Position numbers and translations under genes: made by a program
Notes under the pieces: generated by a model
Databases searched by the model: none
What the model was told of the DNA's origin: nothing
What the model saw: only the letters and a program-made list of their open reading frames with translations
Shown: positions 1-6,591 of the stretch, in pieces
How positions within the stretch are numbered: position 1 is the first letter of the stretch
Layout of the letters: the number at the start of each line of letters is the position of its first letter
NCBI GenBank assembly: GCA_007128495.1
Contig: SKXH01000215.1
Location: 1 to 6,672, forward strand
DNA: 6,672 bases
Origin: Bacteroidota bacterium
GTDB taxonomy: Bacteria; Bacteroidota; Ignavibacteria; T3Sed10-11
Direction of reading: 5' to 3'

Positions 1-2
1 GC

Positions 3-335
3 ACAGCGGTGGGAGATGCGGATGCCGCCGATACTACTGTTTCTTTTAAGGATGACGTTTACCCTATCATTGAAGAACACTGCCTCCCCTGTCACCTTAA
101 AGAAGAAAGAAATATGAGCAGGTTGTTTATGGATAATTACGAAATGTTGATGGAGGGAGGATTTAACGGTCCGCCGATCGAGCCCGGAGTACCCGATGAG
201 AGTTTATTAATTCAGAAAATCAGGCCAAACCCGCCGTTCGGTGACCGGATGCCGAGGGGAAGTGAGAGGTATTTAAACGATGATGAGATAGCTGTCATTG
301 AGCAGTGGATAGAGGAAGGTGCCAAGGAGAATTAG
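3..335 (+). CDS. Planctomycete-type mono-heme c-type cytochrome, 5' partial
   Basis: This is the C-terminal part of a small c-type cytochrome; its start lies before the window, since the frame is open back to the first complete codon at 3. A heme-attachment motif CLPCH is encoded at 81-95, preceded by FKDDVYPIIEEH. It is followed by the block GFNGPPIEPGVPDESLLIQK and then RMP (Met as likely distal heme ligand), ending in a helix VIEQWIEEGA. This order (PIL..C..CH, GGxxGPxxxPGxPxxSLLI, RMP, W.xxGA) is that of the planctomycete-type cytochrome c domains (PSCyt1-like), known as small electron-carrier modules in the envelope. The GTG at 9 could in principle be a start, but it would leave no export signal, and a c-type cytochrome must be exported; the downstream paralogue has a lipoprotein signal just before the matching region. 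The substrate or redox partner is unknown. Heme assignment is strong; the exact role is not. Confidence 0.85.
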   Translation, partial: TAVGDADAADTTVSFKDDVYPIIEEHCLPCHLKEERNMSRLFMDNYEMLMEGGFNGPPIEPGVPDESLLIQKIRPNPPFGDRMPRGSERYLNDDEIAVIEQWIEEGAKEN

Positions 336-390
336 GTAATAATCATACTCATTGAGTGCTTAAATCCAAAAACATCAAGATCCTAATAAA

Positions 391-397
391 AGGGAGG
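391..397 (+). promoter_or_regulatory. Ribosome binding site of the second cytochrome
   Basis: AGGGAGG lies 5 bases before the ATG at 403 and is a strong Shine-Dalgarno sequence. It fixes the start of the lipoprotein cytochrome. The 67-base gap after the first cytochrome shows no convincing promoter or terminator, so the two genes may be co-transcribed. Confidence 0.8.
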
Positions 398-402
398 TTT
401 GT

Positions 403-798
403 ATGAGGTATTCAGCATTGAAAATCATTGGAGTTTTAATAATCACGTCATTATTCTTAGTCGGGTGTAATGACGATGACCCGGTAGCCCCTGATCCTGA
501 CGAGGAGGTTTCATTCAGTCAACATGTATTGCCGCTGTTTCAACAGTATGGTTGTACCGGGTGCCATCCGGGAAACGCCGGTCTTGATGTAAGAACCGTC
601 GACGCTTTGCTTCAGGGAGGAGTAAGCGGGCCTGCAATTGAACCGGGTAATGCCGACGGCAGTCTTCTGATACAAATGATAAGTCCGAATCCCCCTCCTG
701 GCAGACCCCGGATGCCGGAGGATGGTCCGCCCTTTTTATCGGAAAGCGAACAGGAAACTATAGCACGATGGATTGACGAGGGTGCTGAAGATAATTAA
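403..798 (+). CDS. Lipoprotein mono-heme c-type cytochrome (planctomycete-type)
   Basis: A 131-residue exported electron-carrier protein. Residues 1-21 form a lipoprotein signal peptide (K7, hydrophobic 8-20) ending in the lipobox LVGC, with C22 as the lipidated cysteine. A linker rich in Asp, Glu and Pro follows (NDDDPVAPDPDEE). The heme motif CTGCH is at 51-55, the block GGVSGPAIEPG at 72-82, SLLIQ at 87-91, the probable distal ligand Met in RMP at 103-105, and the closing helix IARWIDEGA at 120-128. It is clearly a paralogue of the gene just upstream, sharing the same order of motifs and similar length from the heme site to the end. The three Asp at +3 to +5 after C22 resemble the surface-export signal of Bacteroidota lipoproteins, so it may face outward; this is inference. 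The start is fixed by a strong AGGGAGG. The redox partner is not identified. Confidence 0.88.
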   Translation: MRYSALKIIGVLIITSLFLVGCNDDDPVAPDPDEEVSFSQHVLPLFQQYGCTGCHPGNAGLDVRTVDALLQGGVSGPAIEPGNADGSLLIQMISPNPPPGRPRMPEDGPPFLSESEQETIARWIDEGAEDN

Positions 799-808
799 AA
801 GGACAATA

Positions 809-848
809 TATGGCGGGTTCCGTTCGGATGAACGGAAACACCGCCATA
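809..848. terminator. Two-part hairpin between convergent genes, probable bidirectional terminator
   Basis: An outer stem TATGGCGG (809-816) pairs perfectly with CCGCCATA (841-848). An inner stem TTCCGTTC (818-825) pairs perfectly with GAACGGAA (830-837) around the loop GGAT; one base on one side and three on the other separate the stems. It sits 10 bases after the cytochrome stop and 5 bases before the end of the convergent dehydrogenase. On the minus strand the stem is followed within a few bases by CCTTTTAATT, a modest U-tract; on the plus strand only ATATT follows. It would serve the minus-strand gene best and plausibly both. Confidence 0.7.
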
Positions 849-853
849 ATATT

Positions 854-3673
854 CTATCCCGTCGCTTCATCTATTAAATAAAGCAGCGATTTATACTGGA
901 TACCGCTTACATTCGAGAGCCCGATCTCGCATCCTCTGCTTGTTGAATAGCCCCCGGTGATATCTTCCGGCAATGATTCCTTTAAATTATTAAGGGCTGA
1001 TTCGGTTAACTCAGGATGGAGAAAACCCCGGTCACCGGCAAAGCCGCAGCAGGTGACAAATGGAGGTATAATCACCTTATCTGCACACATCTGCGCGACA
1101 TTCTTTATCTTGTCGTCCAACCCTAATTTACGGGAACTGCACGGAATATGTACCGTTACGGACTTCGGTACTTTAGAAAAGGTTAGCTTCTCTTGCAAAT
1201 GTTCAAGTACAAAAACAGAGGGATCATAAATCTTCAATACCGGATCGAACACCTCCTTCATCCTTTCAACACACGGGCTCGTATCCATTACGATCGGAAT
1301 TTCACCGTTGTTTGAAACGCGCTTTAACTCATCTTCCATTTCTCGAGCTTTTTCTCCACCCTGTTTTGTAAATCCCTTGCTCGAGAAAGCAAGTCCGCAG
1401 CAGAGTTCATTTACCCGCTCAGGATATAGTATCTCATACCCCGCTTTCTTCAGTATCGACTGCATTACCTCGATTTGTGAACGTCTGTCGTCACTCTTCC
1501 GATAAACTCCCATTAACCTGCTGACACAACCGGGAACATAGACTACCTGCAATATTCCGCCGTTCACCTGTCCGTTAATCCTTAACGGTTTCGCCCCGCG
1601 TGGTGTATATTGAGACCATTGCGGAATCCGGCCGCCGCTGGCTTTGTGAAGCGCTCCGGTCACGCTCATCATTGCATCCGATCCAAGTATCGCGTGCAAC
1701 CTATCTGCAGTATTAAGCCCGAACCGCATCAAGGCAATCGTCCCTCCCATTTTCTCCGCTACAAGCGATGCAATACTTTGAGCTGTCGGTGAAGTTTTCG
1801 CCTCACGAAGCACTTTAATAAGCTTGCCTGTATCTATATCAACCGGACAACTTGTAGAACACATACCATCTGCCGCGCACGTATCATCTCCCTGATATTG
1901 ATACAACTCTCTTAACCGTCGCAGCCGGTTTGGATCTTCGGTTGTTCCCGATAGCCGGACGATCTCCCGCCAGGCAACGATTCGTTGCCGGGGCGTAAGT
2001 GTAAGGTCTTTCGATGGACAGTGAACTTCACAGAATCCGCATTCGATACATTTGTCGATAATTTCGTGAGCAGCCGGCATCGGTTTTAGATCTTTCAGAT
2101 ATACGAGCGGATCGTCATTCAAAATGACACCGGGGTTGAGAAGATTATTCGGATCGAATATATTCTTGATTTCTTTCATAAGTTCATACGCCTCTTTTCC
2201 CCATTCCATTTCTACAAATGGCGCCATATTCCGTCCGGTACCATGCTCCGCTTTCAGCGCGCCGTCGTATTTTTGCACGACCATCCTGGTAACATCGTTC
2301 ATAAAATACCGGTACCTGGTAACCTCTTCGTGTGAATTGAAATCCTGATTGAACACAAAATGCAGATTGCCTTCAAGGGCATGTCCGAAAATAATCGCTT
2401 CATCATAACCGTGCTTATCGAATAGCTCCTGGAGCTCAAGTGTCGCTTCTGCAAGTCTATCGATGGGAAATGCAACATCCTCAATGACAACGGTAGTACC
2501 GATTTGACGCATATTGCCGAGTGCCGGAAAGAGTCCCTTGCGAATATTCCAGTATTTAGTAAATTCTACCGGGTCGCTGGTAAATTCAACCGGATGGACT
2601 TTCCTCAACGACTCTACCGATTGAGTGATCGCGTGTATATTGTTTTCGAGCGTATCTTTATCGCCTGCGCGGGTTTCAACCAGTAGGCATGCCGTCGAAT
2701 CATCAAGCTCTTTTAAATAGTGAGGCATACCCTTTTTATTCTCTACCGACCGGAGCGACGCCCTATCCATTAATTCAACGGCATCCACTTTTTGGTTTTT
2801 CAGGATCACAACGGCCTCACACGCAGTTTTGATATCGGGAAAAAACATTAACGAGCTTGCTTTGTGTGGATGTTCCACAACGGTGTTGTACGTTACCTCT
2901 GCAATAAATCCCAGCGTACCTTCAGAACCGATCATAAGGTGCTGCAGAATCTCGATCGGATCATCGAAATCCACCAATGCGTTCAAACTATAACCGGTGG
3001 TATTCTTCATTTTAAATTTATCTCTGATCCGATTTGCGATCTGCTCATTTTCTTTTACCCGCTGCGAGAGCGCAGTCAACCGATCACACATTGATTTATG
3101 AGTTTCCGAAAATGATCTTTTACTCCCGTCATCATTCGTATCGAGCAGCGTGCCGTCGGATAGAATGATTTTCATGCCCGCAAGAGTTTTATAGCTATTC
3201 TCCGCCACGCCGCAGCACATACCGCTCGCATTATTTGCCGCGATACCGCCGATCATAGCGGAGTTGATCGATGCCGGATCCGGACCGATCTTGCGGCCGT
3301 ATGGAGCAAGATAAACGTTCGCGTGACCGCCGATTATTCCCGGTTGAAGTTTAATTTTATTTCCTTCATCAAGTATTTCATACTTATTCCATGTATGTCC
3401 GAGCAGCACGAGGATCGAGTCGGATATTGCCTGACCTGATAAGCTGGTTCCCGCAGCACGATATGTAGCAGAGACATTGTATCTATTACACACATCGAGT
3501 GTTTTAATTACCTCATCTTCATTTTCGACCTTAACGACCAATTTCGGGATTAAACGGTAAAAACTTGCATCGGTACCGTATGCGAGCGTCCGTAATTCGT
3601 CTCGAATTAATCTATCTTCAGGGATTGATGCGCGGAGATCATTGTAAATTTTATAGTATAAATCGGTGAGCAT
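854..3673 (-). CDS. FAD- and 4Fe-4S-binding 2-hydroxyacid dehydrogenase (D-lactate / D-2-hydroxyglutarate type)
   Basis: A 939-residue flavoprotein predicted to oxidise a D-2-hydroxyacid to the 2-oxoacid and pass electrons through FAD and iron-sulfur clusters to the respiratory chain or a soluble acceptor. The N-terminal FAD domain (about 35-265) shows YRAAGTSLSGQ at 71-81, IGPDPASINSAMIGGIAANN at 129-148 and GSEGTLGF at 249-256. The FAD-oxidase C-terminal domain (about 270-515) shows GHALEGNLH (430-438) and AEHGTGRN (475-482), the His/His/Glu metal site of D-2-hydroxyglutarate and D-lactate dehydrogenases. Ferredoxin-like motifs follow: CIECGFCEVHCP (542-553) and CAADGMCSTSCP (599-610). Two cysteine-rich CCG domains end it (C716, C758-759, C801; C845, C875-876, C915), as in GlpC and HdrB. 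The architecture matches the long YdiJ/Dld-II-like proteins of about 950-1020 residues. No membrane segment or signal is seen, so it is cytoplasmic or peripheral. The ATG at 3673 is chosen because GAGG precedes it by 6 bases. Which acid it uses cannot be told from motifs. Confidence 0.9.
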   Translation of the reverse strand: MLTDLYYKIYNDLRASIPEDRLIRDELRTLAYGTDASFYRLIPKLVVKVENEDEVIKTLDVCNRYNVSATYRAAGTSLSGQAISDSILVLLGHTWNKYEILDEGNKIKLQPGIIGGHANVYLAPYGRKIGPDPASINSAMIGGIAANNASGMCCGVAENSYKTLAGMKIILSDGTLLDTNDDGSKRSFSETHKSMCDRLTALSQRVKENEQIANRIRDKFKMKNTTGYSLNALVDFDDPIEILQHLMIGSEGTLGFIAEVTYNTVVEHPHKASSLMFFPDIKTACEAVVILKNQKVDAVELMDRASLRSVENKKGMPHYLKELDDSTACLLVETRAGDKDTLENNIHAITQSVESLRKVHPVEFTSDPVEFTKYWNIRKGLFPALGNMRQIGTTVVIEDVAFPIDRLAEATLELQELFDKHGYDEAIIFGHALEGNLHFVFNQDFNSHEEVTRYRYFMNDVTRMVVQKYDGALKAEHGTGRNMAPFVEMEWGKEAYELMKEIKNIFDPNNLLNPGVILNDDPLVYLKDLKPMPAAHEIIDKCIECGFCEVHCPSKDLTLTPRQRIVAWREIVRLSGTTEDPNRLRRLRELYQYQGDDTCAADGMCSTSCPVDIDTGKLIKVLREAKTSPTAQSIASLVAEKMGGTIALMRFGLNTADRLHAILGSDAMMSVTGALHKASGGRIPQWSQYTPRGAKPLRINGQVNGGILQVVYVPGCVSRLMGVYRKSDDRRSQIEVMQSILKKAGYEILYPERVNELCCGLAFSSKGFTKQGGEKAREMEDELKRVSNNGEIPIVMDTSPCVERMKEVFDPVLKIYDPSVFVLEHLQEKLTFSKVPKSVTVHIPCSSRKLGLDDKIKNVAQMCADKVIIPPFVTCCGFAGDRGFLHPELTESALNNLKESLPEDITGGYSTSRGCEIGLSNVSGIQYKSLLYLIDEATG

Positions 3674-3679
3674 TGAAAA

Positions 3680-3683
3680 CCTC
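3680..3683 (-). promoter_or_regulatory. Ribosome binding site that decides the dehydrogenase start
   Basis: On the minus strand GAGG stands 6 bases before the ATG at 3673. Upstream alternatives are an ATG at 3685, with no purine-rich site before it, and a TTG at 3757 that lies inside the predicted -35 box. The ATG at 3673 also puts the protein N-terminus where homologues usually begin. Confidence 0.75.
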
Positions 3684-3728
3684 ATATGAATGTGTGCACG
3701 TAAAAATAAAAACCTATCACGGTATAGT

Positions 3729-3757
3729 AATATACTTTTTCGATTAACGGTAATCAA
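3729..3757 (-). promoter_or_regulatory. Sigma-70-type promoter of the dehydrogenase gene
   Basis: Read on the minus strand, TTGATT (3757-3752) is followed after exactly 17 bases by TATATT (3734-3729). Each box matches four or five of the six consensus bases. Transcription would begin near 3722, leaving a leader of about 50 bases before the ATG at 3673. The overlap with an inverted repeat suggests control at this site. Confidence 0.6.
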
Positions 3758-3779
3758 GAAAGCCGATTTTATTCTTGAT
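3753..3779. promoter_or_regulatory. Inverted repeat overlapping the -35 box, candidate operator
   Basis: ATCAAGAA (3753-3760) and TTCTTGAT (3772-3779) are perfect inverted 8-base arms separated by 11 bases. The centre-to-centre spacing of 19 bases is close to two helical turns, as expected for a dimeric regulator binding one face. The left arm covers most of the -35 box of the dehydrogenase promoter, so binding there would block RNA polymerase. The site also lies about 70-100 bases ahead of the divergent peptidase gene. No regulator gene is in the window. Confidence 0.4.
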
Positions 3780-3850
3780 GATATTTTTATATATTAATAG
3801 TTCTATATTGTAATTCTACATATACACACAGAAATCGGATTTAGAGTATT

Positions 3851-6484
3851 ATGATCAGTATAACCAGTAAGATATCTGCTTTAGCAGCAGCTTGTATTTT
3901 ATTTCCTCTTGCCATCCTATCCTATTCTCCCGAAATTAATATCGACAATGGCAGGGTCGTTTTATCGGATAACTATGAACCACACATTCCCGCACCGCAT
4001 GAAATCATCGGATATCATATCGGTGAGCGGTTTACCGATTATCGCAACCTTGAGCGATATGTATTCGCGCTGGCAGAAGCAAGCGACCGGGTTGAATTAC
4101 ATGAATACGGCACAACCTATCAACATCGACCGCTCCGGGTTCTGTACATCAGCTCCCCGCAAAATCTCAACCGATTAGATGAACTAAAAAGTAATAACCT
4201 GAGACTATCCGACCCCCGCGATGTTTCGGATGAACGGGCTGAACAAATAATAGATGATTCTCCGGTCTTTGTTTGGCTGGCATATAACGTACACGGAAAC
4301 GAAGCTTCAACAACCGAGGCAGCATTGCTGACAATGTATCATCTGGCCGCCTCCACTGATGAAGAGATCATCGATGCTCTCGAAGATGTTGTCGTCGTGC
4401 TCGATCCGCTGGTGAATCCGGACGGACGTGAGCGGTATGTCAATTACATCAATGACATGTCACAACGGAATCCAAATCCCGATCCGTACGCAGCGGAACA
4501 TACTGCACCGTGGCCCCGGGGACGTACCAATCATTACTTTTTTGACCTCAATCGTGATTGGGCATGGCTGACACAACAGGAAACACGCCAGCGTGTAAAC
4601 TTATACCGTCAGTTTATGCCCCAGGTATATATCGACTATCACGAAATGGGCCGCGAATCAACGTACTTCTTTTTCCCTGCAACCCCTCCTTTCCATCCGA
4701 ACTATCCTGAGGAAATTCAAGAATGGGGAAAGGTATTCGGCAAAGGTAACGCATCGATGCTTGACCGTCACGGGATTCCGTACTATACCGGCGAAGTTTT
4801 CGATCTGTTTTATCCGGGGTACGGTGATTCCTGGCCGACCTTTAACGGCGCAATCGGTATGACCTACGAACAATCCGGCGGGGGAACCGGCCGCGCCTAT
4901 GAGCGTAAGGATGGACACATCCTCACGCTTGCAGAGCGGGCACACAATCATTTCCTCACCGGTATTGCATCGATAAACACGGCCCAACAAAGTCGAGAAG
5001 AATTGCTCCGGTATTTCTATTCCTTCTGGTTAAAAGGAGTTGAAGGACCGTCCGGCTCGATACGATCGGTTCTAATGAAAGAAGGAAAAGATCCGAACCG
5101 TACCGCCGATCTCGTCGATGTTTTACTGCATCACGGTATCGAAGTGCATCGTACAACAATTGATCAAAACATACATAATCTCACACGTTTTTTTGAAACA
5201 ACCGCACAACGTCAGGATATTCCGGCGGGGTCCTACGTGATCAATTTTAACCAACTGAAAAGCAAGCTTGCAAAGACATTACTTGAGCCGCATTCAGACT
5301 TGCCGGATACTTTCTTCTTCGACATAACTGCATGGTCCCTTCCGGCTGCATATAACGTAGATGCATACTGGGGTGAATCGGTGATAACCTCGAATATAGA
5401 GCCGATAACCGGGCCTGTCCGGATCCCGGGCACTGTCGGAGATAAAGCATCATACGCATATCTTATACCCTGGGACCGCAGCAAAGCGGCAGTCGCTTTA
5501 TGGGAACTTTTGAAGAAAGAATATAGCGCGCATTTTGCAATGCGATCGTTCAGCATGCAGGAAAACACATTCCCGCGCGGGACGATAGTTATTTACACAC
5601 ATCTCAACAATGATGAACTCCATAACGATATTACGGATATTGCTGAAAAACACGGAATTGATATCTATTCCACCGATACCGGTTTATCGGATGAAGGTAT
5701 CGATCTTGGATCGAATCATATTCGCCCGATAGTTACTCCAAAAATAGCTGTTGCAACAGATCGCCCGACCATTCCAAATGAATATGGGGAAATATGGTAC
5801 TTATTCGACAACGTGTACGGGATACCTTTCACTCCGTTGAAATCGGAACAAATAGCTAATGCCGATCTATCCAGATACAATGTTCTTATTTTACCCGGTG
5901 ACAGAAGCGGACGCGGTTATAGTGAAGTACTCGACTCTACTGCGGTTAATAAAATCCGTAGTTGGGTTCGGAAAGGCGGGGTGCTCATTACTACCGGCGG
6001 TGCATCTCAGTTTGCAACAAAAGAACAATCTGAGTTAACGAATGTTGCATCATCACCCCGGAACAATGATGAGAATTCAAATGCAGAAAAAGAACGAAAA
6101 GAAAAACTTAAAAGAATGGGATTGCAGGAACGGCAGGAATTCCTCCAGCGAGAACGAATTGCCGGGGCTTTATTACGCATTGAGCTTGATACGACACATC
6201 CTATCGGCTTCGGTTACGATGACAATGTTGTCATACTAAAACGCGGCAGTGAAACATTACAATTAACAGAAAACGGTTACAATGTCGGCATTTTTAAGGA
6301 AGAAACACCTGTCAGCGGGTACGCGTGGGACGAACTTGTGGAGAAGATTCACGACACCGCATATGTAATCGATTATCCGCTGGGCGAAGGTAATGTGGTG
6401 TTGTTTTCCGATAACCCGCATTTCAGGATGTTCTGGCACGGATTGACAAAAATGTTCATCAACGCAACGCTCTTTTTGCACTAA
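3851..6484 (+). CDS. Exported M14-family zinc carboxypeptidase with amidotransferase-like C-terminal domain
   Basis: An 877-residue exported metallopeptidase predicted to trim residues from peptides or proteins in the periplasm or outside the cell. Residues 1-24 form a signal peptide (K7, hydrophobic 8-24). The M14 catalytic domain spans about 58-380. Zinc ligands are H148 and E151 in VHGNE and H264 in IDYHEMG. NPDGRE is at 189-194, N234-R235 in DLNRDW is the carboxylate-binding pair, and E340 in TYEQSGG is the catalytic Glu. The 76-residue gap from H264 to E340 is close to the 74 of bovine carboxypeptidase A. A middle region of unassigned fold follows, then an alpha/beta segment (about 630-870) with YNVLILPGDRSG and WVRKGGVLITTGG like class I amidotransferase domains, but with no Cys nucleophile. 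A highly charged stretch (about 735-770) interrupts it. The mature protein has no cysteine at all. Similar long M14 proteins occur in Bacteroidota and Gemmatimonadota. Substrate is unknown. Confidence 0.9.
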   Translation: MISITSKISALAAACILFPLAILSYSPEINIDNGRVVLSDNYEPHIPAPHEIIGYHIGERFTDYRNLERYVFALAEASDRVELHEYGTTYQHRPLRVLYISSPQNLNRLDELKSNNLRLSDPRDVSDERAEQIIDDSPVFVWLAYNVHGNEASTTEAALLTMYHLAASTDEEIIDALEDVVVVLDPLVNPDGRERYVNYINDMSQRNPNPDPYAAEHTAPWPRGRTNHYFFDLNRDWAWLTQQETRQRVNLYRQFMPQVYIDYHEMGRESTYFFFPATPPFHPNYPEEIQEWGKVFGKGNASMLDRHGIPYYTGEVFDLFYPGYGDSWPTFNGAIGMTYEQSGGGTGRAYERKDGHILTLAERAHNHFLTGIASINTAQQSREELLRYFYSFWLKGVEGPSGSIRSVLMKEGKDPNRTADLVDVLLHHGIEVHRTTIDQNIHNLTRFFETTAQRQDIPAGSYVINFNQLKSKLAKTLLEPHSDLPDTFFFDITAWSLPAAYNVDAYWGESVITSNIEPITGPVRIPGTVGDKASYAYLIPWDRSKAAVALWELLKKEYSAHFAMRSFSMQENTFPRGTIVIYTHLNNDELHNDITDIAEKHGIDIYSTDTGLSDEGIDLGSNHIRPIVTPKIAVATDRPTIPNEYGEIWYLFDNVYGIPFTPLKSEQIANADLSRYNVLILPGDRSGRGYSEVLDSTAVNKIRSWVRKGGVLITTGGASQFATKEQSELTNVASSPRNNDENSNAEKERKEKLKRMGLQERQEFLQRERIAGALLRIELDTTHPIGFGYDDNVVILKRGSETLQLTENGYNVGIFKEETPVSGYAWDELVEKIHDTAYVIDYPLGEGNVVLFSDNPHFRMFWHGLTKMFINATLFLH

Positions 6485-6487
6485 ATA

Positions 6488-6516
6488 TTGATAAATTCGA
6501 AAAAGAGTCTTATATT
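6488..6516 (+). promoter_or_regulatory. Sigma-70-type promoter reading into the tRNA-like array
   Basis: TTGATA (6488-6493) is followed after exactly 17 bases by TATATT (6511-6516); each box matches five of six consensus bases. A start near 6523 would give a leader of under 10 bases before the first tRNA-like base at 6531, a distance typical of a stable-RNA gene. The -35 box begins only three bases after the peptidase stop codon, so this is a promoter of its own for what follows. No terminator is seen between the peptidase and the array. Confidence 0.6.
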
Positions 6517-6530
6517 ATACGTTTGTGTTT

Positions 6531-6581
6531 TGGGGCGTAGCCAAGTGGTAAGGCACCCCGCTTGGGCGGGGCATGCGCATG
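6531..6581 (+). ncRNA. tRNA-Gln-like 5' fragment, unit 1 (no T arm)
   Basis: The first bases follow tRNA numbering well: acceptor strand TGGGGCG as 1-7 (U1 is typical of tRNA-Gln), T8 and A9, D stem GCC (6540-6542) with GGC (6552-6554), A14, G15, G18-G19 (6547-6548), A21 and A26. The wording GTAGCCAAGTGGTAAGGCA is characteristic of bacterial tRNA-Gln. The anticodon arm is altered: CCCCG/CGGGG encloses only six bases, CTTGGG, or equally a 6-bp stem with a TTGG loop. One extra T would give CTTTGGG, a seven-base loop with anticodon TTG. CATGCG matches the variable region of many tRNA-Gln genes. After that the likeness stops: there is no TTCGA T loop, no 3' acceptor strand CGCCCCA and no CCA. It cannot be a working tRNA by itself. 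The RNA role, if any, is unknown. Confidence 0.7.
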
Positions 6582-6591
6582 TAAAAGTTTT

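Larger units (their letters stand above)
3674..3850. other. Divergent intergenic region (AT-rich)
   Basis: This 177-base region between divergently transcribed genes is very AT-rich, particularly at 3781-3825. It contains the minus-strand promoter and the inverted repeat listed separately. For the plus-strand peptidase only isolated -10-like boxes are seen (TATATT at 3790 and 3804), with no well-spaced -35 partner, so no promoter is called. The peptidase ATG at 3851 has only a weak purine stretch, TTAGAG at 3841-3846, as a possible ribosome site. Confidence 0.6.

Noticed and set aside
9..11. GTG as the true start of the first cytochrome
   Set aside because: It would give a c-type cytochrome with no export signal, and the frame is open to the window edge.
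957..3094. Plus-strand open frames of 60-90 codons antisense to the dehydrogenase
   Set aside because: They overlap a strongly supported gene on the other strand, have no recognisable motifs and no ribosome sites.
3674..3757. Longer N-terminus of the dehydrogenase from a TTG at 3757 or an ATG at 3685
   Set aside because: The TTG lies within the predicted -35 box upstream of the likely transcription start, and neither start has a ribosome site; the ATG at 3673 has GAGG at good spacing.
3775..3809. Plus-strand promoter for the peptidase (TTGATG with TATATT)
   Set aside because: The spacings between the boxes are 9 or 23 bases, neither near the usual 16-18.
3881..3895. Lipobox-like LAAAC (residues 11-15) in the peptidase
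   Set aside because: The hydrophobic segment continues for about nine residues after the Cys, so it is a normal signal peptide core rather than a lipoprotein cleavage site.
4658..5568. Minus-strand open frames of 67-111 codons antisense to the peptidase
   Set aside because: They lie within a continuous M14 coding region with all catalytic residues and show no domain or start signal.
6531..6591. Functional tRNA-Gln gene
   Set aside because: There is no T arm, no 3' acceptor strand and no seven-base anticodon loop, and the next unit begins where the 3' half should be.
6556..6591. Intrinsic terminator of the peptidase gene (GC hairpin followed by TTTT)
   Set aside because: The T run lies 16 bases past the stem, too far for an intrinsic terminator, and is part of every repeat unit.
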